From Thermotoga sp. KOL6 (GTDB taxonomy: Bacteria; Thermotogota; Thermotogae; Thermotogales; Thermotogaceae), in the NCBI RefSeq assembly GCF_002866025.1, contig NZ_LNDE01000001.1, positions 186,001 to 250,000 on the forward strand: a stretch of 64,000 nucleotides of DNA, read 5' to 3'. The position numbers and the translations under genes were made by a program. The stretch's first letter is position 1, and each line of letters opens with the position of its first letter. This document shows positions 17,865 to 24,493 of this stretch, in pieces. The notes under the pieces are model-generated. The model saw only the letters and a list, made by a program, of their open reading frames with translations, searched no databases and was not told the origin of the DNA.

Positions 17865-18489
17865 AGTATGTCACCTCCTCTAATAAAATCTCAGGAGCTT
17901 TTACTAAACTGCCGGGGAATAAAGCTCTTTTGTAAACACCCCCAATAGAAAACTCATCAGGTTTGAACAGATAACCATAAATTGGAGAAATCGGAGTAAT
18001 TTCAAACTCTCCAGCCTCCTCTTCAAATACTTTAACTTTTAAAATTCCTTGTTTTACCTTTGATTCTATTTTCTCTATTTGAACAATTTTCGTTTTCCCA
18101 AATCCTTTACTCTTTAAAGCACCCATCTGAAATTCAGCATTGTTTAGCTCGTTCTTAAAACCTGCAACTTTATCATAAGGAATATACACTTTTGCCTTAA
18201 TTTTTCCATTCACATCTTTTGATCTCAAATAACATGTGGTTATAGGAACTTTTGATATATTAAGAAACTTATCCCTAACAGAGTATGTAAATTCATCAAA
18301 TTCATAAGTGTCTTCTTCAAAAAATCCAACAGCAGGAACTTTAATACCAAAATAGTGTTTTAATGCTCCCTCAATAGTAGAGGAAGGAATTGTAGTCTGA
18401 CAAGGTCTAAATACGCCACCTTTGAATCTTTCACCAATGATAACAGAATCAATTTCCAGATGTAATTCAAACAATTTAATGCCATTCAT
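17854..18489 (-). CDS. RAMP protein, Cas5 (Csm4/Csx10)-like
   Basis: 211 aa. 'GGVFRPCQTTIPSSTIEGALKHYFG' has the IP-S-S-x-x-G-A block of RAMPs, and 'QMGALKSKGFGKTKIVQI' is a glycine-rich loop. The C-terminal 'TPISPIYGYLFKPDEFSIGG' resembles the end of Csm4/Cmr3-type Cas5 proteins, which cap the crRNA 5' tag and bind Cas10. ATG overlaps the Cas10-like stop (ATGA) and the next gene overlaps its end. The exact subfamily cannot be fixed without profile searches. Confidence 0.72.
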   Translation of the reverse strand: MNGIKLFELHLEIDSVIIGERFKGGVFRPCQTTIPSSTIEGALKHYFGIKVPAVGFFEEDTYEFDEFTYSVRDKFLNISKVPITTCYLRSKDVNGKIKAKVYIPYDKVAGFKNELNNAEFQMGALKSKGFGKTKIVQIEKIESKVKQGILKVKVFEEEAGEFEITPISPIYGYLFKPDEFSIGGVYKRALFPGSLVKAPEILLEEVTYYDE

Positions 18490-20594
18490 TTCTTCTCACC
18501 CCTTAGAAGCTTATAAAGACTCAAGAATTTTGATGGCTTTATTCCTTTTGAAAATAATTCATAAATTTCAGGGTATTTCTTCCTATTATTAAATATCTCA
18601 ACAGACATATGAATCTCAGATCCAATCTTTTCCTCTAATTGAGCTAGTTTATGTAAAAACGAACTTGAAGTCTCTGTATTGATAACTTTATCCATGATAA
18701 TCCTTAATTGCTCTTTTGCATACTTTTCAACAAATACTTTATGATATCTAATATTCAAGAAATTCTTATTACCTTCTTCAAAAAACCTCCAATGCTCTCT
18801 TATTGGATACTTAATATTAGCGATGCTCAGGGACAAACTTATAAGGGATTTCTCATCACTGGCACAATCTGGGAAATACTGCTCAAAGAGATTAAGGAAA
18901 TTCTCAATAACCCTTTTTGTTAATTCCGGAGAATATTTAAATACACCCAGCTCGTCATATTCAGCAATTGGTTTTTTAACATCTTCTATTCCATCAAAAT
19001 TTTCCCAGAACTTTTTCAGCATTTCTTTATAGTCTTTATTGAAATCTACCTGTAACGCAAGGGGTCTAAATTCATCTTTTAAAACATTTCCTTGCCTGAA
19101 ATTGTAACTGTCAACATACTCTCCAAACGCCTTTTGCAGCCATTTTTCTAATTTATTTTGATCCAGAGAAAACTTAAACCAGCAAACTTTGACATTCTCT
19201 TCCTCCCACACAGTTGTATACTTTCTAAATGGTTCACCTAGGTCTCTTATTTCCTGACATTTATCGCAGATCCACTCCCTTATGGTTTCTTTTATTCGTT
19301 CTACTCCTCTCCTCTGCTGGCATATATCGCAAATAGGTGGATGTATTTCATCTGGAAGTTCGGGCATAAGATATTTTTTGTACACTTTGGTGCTTCTATT
19401 GTTTAGAACATTAAGTCGCTTCTCAAAATCTTCTTTTGGCTTTTTCTTACATTCCTCCCATTCTTCATGTTCTTCAACACATTTTCTTGCTTGCAGGGTT
19501 TTTTTATCCAATATTGAGCTCAATATTCCTAAATCAGTAAAAGTTTCCTCTACTTCTATGTAAAAACCCCAGTCCAGAAGTGGTTTGAGAATATTATTTA
19601 AGTCTTGATTTAATGGAAGAAACAAAGTGATAAAATCTGAAGTTGAAAATATAACCTCATCCTTATATTTGTTTGAAACAGAATTTATTAATTCTTCTCT
19701 TTTTCTGAGCAAGTTTATATCCTGTAATCTCACAAATGAGTGTGGAAACTTTATCCAGCATTTTACTATCCTTGCCTGCCATTTACCTTTATCAACATCT
19801 ATGTTTCCAGTGGTTCTCTTACCACCCTCAGCCTCCTTTATTTTCTTTACCTTATCGCCGGAATACTCAATAGAAATAGAACCGTCTGCTTCCTTTACTA
19901 ATCTTGTATTTTTCTTTAATACTCTAAAAATTTTACCCACAAGTTCAACATGTGTATAAAGTGATGTAACATTTCTTGGAATTGATTTGTCTTCAGGAGT
20001 AAGCAAAAGGTTTTCTTTGTATTTGTTTAAAAATGCCTCTCCAGATTGACAATTTTCAATTTCATCAAAAAGAGTCCTCAAATCATCTGTTGTTTTAAAC
20101 GCAGCCCAATATTTTCCTTTTTGCTCCTCTCGTTGATAGAAATTTTTATTCCATAGCTTTAAGACTCCATCTTGAGGTGCCTGTTTTCTTTCAAGTTCTA
20201 AAGTTGCTCTTGAAACAGAAGATGCCAAATGATCTGCAAGTACGAGCAAAAATAGGTTGTATTTGTCTTCTTCTGAAGGAGTGTTTCCTAAAGTATCTTG
20301 CAAATTCCAATTGTTAATGTCTATTTCATTAATGCTTATGTGTACCCCCTGTTTTTGTTTTCTACGATCACAATCTACCCATTGGTTGGCACGATTATCA
20401 TAACAAATATGGTGATATTGCCCCCACCAGGATGGAGACGTTGGTTGTGTAATTCCAAGATTTTGAAAATTAAAGTTAATGAATACATGACCTCTCCATG
20501 AATTTCCAAATTGATTTTGTAATCTATCTTTTACTTGATCATCAACCAATTTTCCAATATCGTGCAACTCGGGAATGAACTTTTTATCTACCAT
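18486..20594 (-). CDS. Cas10-like large subunit with HD motif, no GGDD (Csx11-like)
   Basis: 702 aa. An N-terminal 'PELHDIGKLVD' (H11, D12) is the HD nuclease motif; 'HHICYDN' follows. A zinc ribbon at about 418-446 has two C-X2-C pairs ('ICDICQQ' and 'WICDKCQE'). The palm-like stretch 'SLSLSIANIKYPI' at about 590 resembles the second palm domain of Cas10/Csx11 proteins. No GGDD cyclase motif is visible anywhere, so cyclic oligoadenylate synthesis is unlikely. ATG 20594 follows TGGAGGTAA. First gene of the operon. Csx11 is the closest family I recall. Confidence 0.75.
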   Translation of the reverse strand: MVDKKFIPELHDIGKLVDDQVKDRLQNQFGNSWRGHVFINFNFQNLGITQPTSPSWWGQYHHICYDNRANQWVDCDRRKQKQGVHISINEIDINNWNLQDTLGNTPSEEDKYNLFLLVLADHLASSVSRATLELERKQAPQDGVLKLWNKNFYQREEQKGKYWAAFKTTDDLRTLFDEIENCQSGEAFLNKYKENLLLTPEDKSIPRNVTSLYTHVELVGKIFRVLKKNTRLVKEADGSISIEYSGDKVKKIKEAEGGKRTTGNIDVDKGKWQARIVKCWIKFPHSFVRLQDINLLRKREELINSVSNKYKDEVIFSTSDFITLFLPLNQDLNNILKPLLDWGFYIEVEETFTDLGILSSILDKKTLQARKCVEEHEEWEECKKKPKEDFEKRLNVLNNRSTKVYKKYLMPELPDEIHPPICDICQQRRGVERIKETIREWICDKCQEIRDLGEPFRKYTTVWEEENVKVCWFKFSLDQNKLEKWLQKAFGEYVDSYNFRQGNVLKDEFRPLALQVDFNKDYKEMLKKFWENFDGIEDVKKPIAEYDELGVFKYSPELTKRVIENFLNLFEQYFPDCASDEKSLISLSLSIANIKYPIREHWRFFEEGNKNFLNIRYHKVFVEKYAKEQLRIIMDKVINTETSSSFLHKLAQLEEKIGSEIHMSVEIFNNRKKYPEIYELFSKGIKPSKFLSLYKLLRGEKK

Positions 20595-20630
20595 TATTTA
20601 TTACCTCCATAAAGGCGGGCTTGGGCATTT

Positions 20631-20717
20631 CACTTAACGGTTTGGGGATATGTGAAGTCGCCGAAGGCGATTTGGGTGAGGGCTGAAAACCCGAACCAGA
20701 TACCCGCTTGTTAAGTG
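20631..20717 (-). repeat. attC-like palindrome, copy 3
   Basis: 87 bp bounded by perfect outer arms CACTTAAC (20631-20638) and GTTAAGTG (20710-20717), which fit RYYYAAC and GTTRRRY. Inner arms GGGGATATG and ATACCCGC pair imperfectly, and a GTCGCCGAAGGCGA hairpin lies in the centre. It lies between the IS3 remnant (whose stop is 55 bp away in gene sense) and the Cas10-like gene, so the Cas-like operon is bracketed by two such sites. Confidence 0.68.
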
Positions 20718-20771
20718 AGGGCGTAAGCCCCCAGCAACCCGAAAGGTTGCGAGAGTGCCTGCCGTCGCCAG

Positions 20772-21175
20772 TCATTTTAGGATCCTTCTTATAAGTTCCA
20801 ACATTTTGTGACCAACTCCATAATAAATCTCATCAGGCATACAATATCCAAACGACTGATGTAACTTTTTTTGTTGTAATATCCTATCTAGTCCTTACTC
20901 ACCTCTCTTACATCTCTCGGTGTCGCAATCTCCTTCAAATACAGACATTCGTACTTGTACGTCCTTCGAAACCTCTCCATATATATGTTGTCTTTGTATC
21001 CTTTATTACCGTAACTCGCCTTTGAAAGTACTTTTACCATTCTCGTCCATAAATGCTCATAAATACTCTAAAAAATCCCTACTTAAAAATTGTTCCCCTA
21101 TCATCTTTTCTTCTTTGATAGCTTCAATTTAGGTCTTTGTTTTAAATTCCGGTGAGTAGTTCTTCTTCTACCCAT
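20772..21175 (-). mobile_element. IS3-family insertion sequence remnant
   Basis: Two decayed pieces. From ATG 21175, 'MGRRR' then, after a frameshift, 'YSPEFKTK' and 'IEAIKEEKMIGEQF' match the start of an IS3 OrfA helix-turn-helix protein. After a large deletion, 'MERFRRTYKYECLYLKEIATP', an in-frame stop and 'LHQSFGYCMPDEIYYG' match the last part of the OrfB DDE transposase, including the final catalytic Glu region. A whole IS3 is about 1.2-1.5 kb; only about 400 bp remain. No terminal repeats could be identified. Confidence 0.75.
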
Positions 21176-21408
21176 ATGGCCCCCTTATTCACTTGGTATT
21201 TTAACTTATACCCCGGTACAACTTCCGAGGTTCACCTCAAATTGTATCACCATTTCCCCAATTTTATTGCACCTGAAGCTTAAACATCAAACATACAGAT
21301 TCTAACTTTGAGTGTGTGTAAAATAAATGGATAGGAGTGTCAAGAGTGGAAGTTAAGAAGCTACTTGAACTTTCCAACTTTCTGTCATTTCGAGTCTTTC
21401 CCACCTAT
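21176..21408. other. Intergenic stretch with no supported gene
   Basis: Between the IS3 remnant and the palindromic repeat. I see no open reading frame with a ribosome site and no RNA gene. The left part may hold remains of the IS end. Confidence 0.5.
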
Positions 21409-21632
21409 GTCATTTCGAGCGAATGTGAGAAATCTGGTATTGGCGTGTGGCTGGTAGCTTGTGTCACGTAGAAGTGTGGCAGGTAGCGGGTAGAATAAGA
21501 TTTCTCCTCGCTAACGTTCGTCGAAATGACAGAAGAAGGGAGTGCTTGTTGAAATGACAGGAGAGGGGAAAAACTCGAAATGACGAAGGAGAGACCTCGA
21601 AATGGCAGAGGGGAAGGGCTCATCGAAATGAT
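21409..21632. repeat. MITE-like palindromic repeat with tandem arms
   Basis: Arm GTCATTTCGAGC...AGAAATCT (21409-21435) is inverted as AGATTTCTC...TCGAAATGAC (21498-21530). The arm core TCGAAATGAC or its variants recurs at about 21374, 21548, 21571, 21594 and 21618. The centre contains repeated GGTAGC(G) units. Such multi-copy palindromes of the GTCATTTCGAG type are common non-coding mobile repeats. No coding content is evident. Confidence 0.65.
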
Positions 21633-21706
21633 GGGAGAAAGGACGCGGAATGGAAGAAACTAAGGTATCATCCATTTTCTTGACAGAGACCGAGGGGCGA
21701 AAGTAG

Positions 21707-21735
21707 TTGACATGTTCTACACCTTGTGCTAAAAT
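21707..21735 (+). promoter_or_regulatory. Promoter of tRNA-Asn copy 2
   Basis: TTGACA (21707-21712), 17-bp spacer, TAAAAT (21730-21735), 28 bp before the tRNA. It is unrelated in sequence to the copy 1 promoter, so the duplication does not include the promoter region. Confidence 0.8.
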
Positions 21736-21763
21736 ACAATTCGAAAGGTGGGGATTTAGAGGT

Positions 21764-21839
21764 TCCGGCGTAGCTCAATCGGTAGAGCGCCTGGCTGTTA
21801 ACCAGGTGGTTGCAGGTTCGAGTCCTGCCGCCGGAGCCA
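21764..21839 (+). tRNA. tRNA-Asn (GTT), copy 2, intact
   Basis: 76 nt including encoded CCA. The acceptor stem TCCGGCG/CGCCGGA pairs fully; D stem, anticodon stem with GTT and T stem GCAGG/CCTGC are regular. It is followed at once by a T-rich tract that can serve as a terminator and is part of a direct repeat. Confidence 0.97.
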
Positions 21840-21857
21840 TTTTCTTTTTTTATAGGC
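21840..21857 (+). repeat. 18-bp direct repeat after tRNA-Asn, left copy
   Basis: TTTTCTTTTTTTATAGGC is identical to 24301-24318, and both are soon followed by CCGTTTC. The two copies bound a 2.4-kb block of decayed genes. It could be an attachment-site-like duplication, though the T-run lowers its specificity. Confidence 0.45.
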
Positions 21858-21938
21858 TAGGCCGTTTCAAACTCTTTTAAAGTGTCTTCAATGAAGCCTA
21901 ACCGCACCCGCCCCGAAAAGGAAAAGTTTTTTGAAAAT

Positions 21939-21966
21939 TTGACTTTTTACTTTTCTTTGCTATATA
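21939..21966 (+). promoter_or_regulatory. Possible promoter of the helix-turn-helix pseudogene
   Basis: TTGACT (21939-21944), 16-bp spacer, TATATA (21961-21966), about 58 bp upstream of the pseudogene start. The surrounding sequence is AT-rich, so chance matches are easy. Confidence 0.4.
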
Positions 21967-22023
21967 TTATTATGTGATCTTAAACGATGATAAACTCTGA
22001 CAGGTTAAAAAGGAGTTAAACCT

Positions 22024-22238
22024 ATGATGAAAGGTTTTCCTGAAATAATGACCCTTGAGGAGACCGCAAAATAGTTAAAAATTTAGGAAAATCTACCCTT
22101 AAATGGCAAGGGAAGGAAAAATCCCTGCTGTTAAAATTGAACCTAGAAGAAATAACAGGGTTATTGTCAAGATTCCATACAATCAGGAATTGGTAGATAA
22201 AATAAAGACAGAGAAAATATTAGGAAATTCCGTATGAA
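22024..22238 (+). pseudogene. Decayed excisionase-type helix-turn-helix protein
   Basis: ATG 22024 follows AAAGGAGT. The opening 'MMKGFPEIMTLEETAK' is the start of a MerR/excisionase DNA-binding domain, but an amber codon, another stop and a frameshift follow. 'MAREGKIPAVKIEPRRNNRV' then recovers the recognition-helix and wing part in another frame. The intact form would be about 70 aa; such proteins serve as antitoxins or excisionases. Non-functional as it stands. Confidence 0.65.
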
Positions 22239-22305
22239 GAAGGTCTAATATCAAAGCTTAAAGCGAAAATCTTTCTATTGATCCATATAAGAAGGAGGAA
22301 TTGAC

Positions 22306-22731
22306 ATGAATTAAAGAAATAGGAACACTGAAAGAGATGTTTTAGGTCGAGAGGTAAAAGATTTGAGCAGCACTCCCTGGTGGGGTATAGACAGAAAAGA
22401 AATAGAATGGTGGTATCCATCAATCAATTATGATAAATGTGCAGGCTGTGGTATATGTTTTATAAGTTGTGGTAGGAGAGTTTTTGATTGGAATATGGAT
22501 GAGGATAAACCAATAGTAGCACGGTCATACAATTGTATGGTGGTATGTTAAACATGTGCGAATTTATGCCCTTGTGGAGCTATTGAATTTCCAGATATAT
22601 CGGATATTAAAAAATTGATTGCAAAAGCTAAATTGGTTAAAAAGGCATTTGAGATTCTAGAACCCATAAGGAATAAAGAAAAAATAAACATAAAACAAAC
22701 TCAAATGAAACCAAAAATGGAAAATGATTAA
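22306..22731 (+). pseudogene. 4Fe-4S ferredoxin-type protein broken by two stops
   Basis: A single frame of 141 codons from ATG 22306 (after GAAGGAGG) with TAA at codon 3 (22312) and TAA at 22549. 'YDKCAGCGICFISCGRRVF' is one C-X2-C-X2-C-X3-C cluster, and after the second stop 'TCANLCPCGAIEFPD' gives part of the second. The second stop lies where 2x[4Fe-4S] proteins usually have a Gln or similar before TCANLCP, so it is probably a CAA-to-TAA change. An internal start could make the first cluster only. Confidence 0.7.
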
Positions 22732-22775
22732 ATGTCGCCCGCAACTCTCCATTTCGTTTCGGTGCTATCGCACTC

Positions 22776-22905
22776 GAACAACAGGCGGGTATTTGGTTTT
22801 GTACCTTCAACATCTCACTTAAATCTTTCCGCAACTTCTATAACCATGCTATCAGTTCACAGCTTATGAACGGAGAGACTTCAGGTACTCACTTGGACGT
22901 TGTCT
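22776..22905 (+). repeat. Possible attC-like site, copy 4
   Basis: Right after the ferredoxin pseudogene, GAACAAC-AGGCGGGTATTTGG matches the R''-L'' part of copies 1-3 in the same orientation relative to the preceding gene. The sequence before it (GTCGCCCGCAACTCTCC) matches the stop-proximal part of copy 3. A GTTGTCT box at 22899 could be the other end. The middle shows little pairing, so this copy is uncertain. Confidence 0.4.
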
Positions 22906-22944
22906 GAAATTCGGATCGGCGGCTTTTAAAAAAGAGGTGGAAAA

Positions 22945-23437
22945 ATGAAAGTGTTGATATTAATGATTCTATCCTTTTTACTAGTGGTGGGGAGTGCAAA
23001 GGGTAACTCGGGGGGTAACGGTCTTAATATCATATAGTTGATACCAACTAGAACCTTTGTTTCGATACAGTCAAGGTAATCCCATGCCCGGATCCAGGAA
23101 AACCCTTTTATGGACAGGATGTCCAATATCAAGGTAACCAGCCATGTTATGTGGACAATGGGAACGGTACCGTTACCGATTTGGTAACTGAACTAATGTG
23201 GACAAAAAGTCCGAACTGGAATGGAGATGGGGTAATCAATGCCTGACTTATTATGAAGCCGTTGAATCCATGAAAAAGTTAAATGAAGAAAGATACCTGG
23301 GATACGATGATTGGAGGTTTCCCACAATAAAGGAATTGTACTCTCTCATAGACTTTTCCGAAACAGACCCAAGTGGATACGTGGGCAAAAAGGTGCTAAA
23401 GTGGAACCATTTAAGGCCCCTTAAGGGTGTGGATTAA
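22945..23437 (+). pseudogene. Secreted DUF1566 protein, frameshifted and truncated
   Basis: ATG 22945 after AGAGGTGG gives a signal peptide ('MKVLILMILSFLLVVGSAKG') that ends at a stop. A second frame then reads 'CYVDNGNGTVTDLVTELMW', the hallmark of DUF1566/Lcl domains, to a stop near 23246. A third frame continues 'LTYYEAVESMKKLNEE' to 'YDDWRFPTIKELYSLID'. The rest of the domain is missing: homology stops at about 23395, where the flavodoxin gene of the other strand begins to overlap. Function of these extracellular domains is unclear. Confidence 0.7.
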
Positions 23438-23884
23438 CCTCTCAAGCTCCTCGGCAAAAACCCTTGCTTCCCCTTCCAGCCTTTTTCTGACCTTCACCCT
23501 TTCCATGAGGACTTCCTTCCCGTATATCTCCTTCATCTGCTTCAGGCACTTTCCCGGCCTCCCAGCACACGTGACAAAGAAAACGGCGTTCTTTATCTTT
23601 TCCCGATTTTGAAGGAGGTAGGTTCTTATGGCCGGCGTTAAACGGCCGTTCCACACAGGAGTGCCTACAACAACGAGGTCATATTCTGATGGATCCTTTG
23701 AGAATGTTATCTCGGTGGTCTTCTCCATTGTAGCGTCGTATCCAGCCCTTAAAAAGCCCAGAATTCCCTTGCGGTTCTTATTATCCACTACTTCATCGAG
23801 GTCCGCATTCAGGATCTTCCCGAGTATGTCAGCTGCTTTTCTCGTATGTCCGTCTCTGGAGTAAAAAGCAATGAGTATCTTCAT
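23411..23884 (-). CDS. Flavodoxin-domain protein
   Basis: 157 aa, intact. 'MKILIAFYSRDGHTRKAADILG' is the FMN phosphate-binding loop (S-R-D-G-H-T), and 'VVVGTPVWNGRLTPAIRTYL' and 'FFVTCAGRPGKCLKQM' are the two further FMN-contact loops. It is a cytoplasmic electron carrier or NAD(P)H:quinone reductase-like flavoprotein. It lies 18 bp after the tautomerase pseudogene on the same strand and is the only intact reading frame between 21.8 and 24.5 kb. Its codon choice looks richer in G and C than that of its neighbours, suggesting a separate origin. Confidence 0.88.
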   Translation of the reverse strand: MKILIAFYSRDGHTRKAADILGKILNADLDEVVDNKNRKGILGFLRAGYDATMEKTTEITFSKDPSEYDLVVVGTPVWNGRLTPAIRTYLLQNREKIKNAVFFVTCAGRPGKCLKQMKEIYGKEVLMERVKVRKRLEGEARVFAEELERLIHTLKGP

Positions 23885-23902
23885 TCGAATCCCCCCGATT
23901 CA

Positions 23903-24098
23903 TTATTTCCTCCTTTTTGCTATGATATCAGACAAAAGTTCGTCGTCAACCCCAACGTTTTCAGAATCTGCCTCATGGATTATCACGCTTACGTGGTGCA
24001 CCTTGTAGATCTCCCTAACGACCTCTGTGATCCTCTTCACGAGATTCCTTTTGATTTCCACGTCTACCCTTGGGCCCTTCAATTATCACGGTCGGCAT
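23903..24098 (-). pseudogene. 4-oxalocrotonate tautomerase-like gene, one-base frameshift
   Basis: ATG 24098 gives 'MPTVIIEG', with the catalytic Pro right after Met. One extra G in a GGG run (about 24074) then shifts the frame, after which 'VDVEIKRNLVKRITEVVREI' to 'SDIIAKRRK' completes a normal 62-64-residue tautomerase. Removing one base restores the whole protein, so the damage is recent. It is the upstream gene of the flavodoxin pair. Confidence 0.75.
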
Positions 24099-24430
24099 GG
24101 GGAATCACTGGTATAAGTTTGTATCGAAGCTTAAAAAGCTTTTCAAAACGAAGAGGTTTCGTGAGAATTTTTCTTAACCTGAAAAGGATCCTGAATGATA
24201 AGGTAGATGCTGAATTTCTTGAGGGCGCCCCTTGCTCTTTATCATTTCTATTTCCGGTTCGTCCCTGAAGGTTCGCAAAGTTTCATACGAGTGAAATCAT
24301 TTTCTTTTTTTATAGGCCGTTTCGAGGTCATTAAAAGAATCTTTCTGAGTTATCTACTTTAAAGAAATGCCCCTAATCTGTCCCTGTTTGTAACAATTCA
24401 ATATAAACGAGCTGATTTTGATCATTGTTT
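24099..24430. other. Gene-free stretch with unidentified coding remnants
   Basis: No intact gene. Plus-strand fragments such as 'HWYKFVSKLKKLFKTKRF' (24098-24160) and 'ALYHFYFRFVPEGSQSF' (24234-24290) look like pieces of a lost protein, perhaps a transposase, in different frames. The right copy of the direct repeat lies at 24301-24318. Confidence 0.35.
24301..24318 (+). repeat. 18-bp direct repeat, right copy
   Basis: TTTTCTTTTTTTATAGGC, identical to the tract right after tRNA-Asn copy 2, and followed by CGTTTC in both places. See the left copy at 21840. Confidence 0.45.
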
Positions 24431-24458
24431 TTGTCAATACTACCGCATCCAGTATAAT
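24431..24458 (+). promoter_or_regulatory. Promoter of the methyltransferase gene
   Basis: TTGTCA (24431-24436), 16-bp spacer, perfect TATAAT (24453-24458), 36 bp before the chosen start codon. Confidence 0.65.
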
Positions 24459-24493
24459 TGCAGTGACAACAATAAACATCGAAGGTGATAAAC

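Noticed and set aside
21374-21632. Repeated TCGAAATGAC units considered as a CRISPR array
   Set aside because: Units are only about 10-12 bp, vary in sequence and occur in both orientations; no constant-length spacers. A palindromic mobile repeat fits better. No other CRISPR array was found in the window.
23846-24268. 140-codon plus-strand open frame
   Set aside because: Antisense of the tautomerase and flavodoxin starts; no ribosome site and no recognisable protein pattern.
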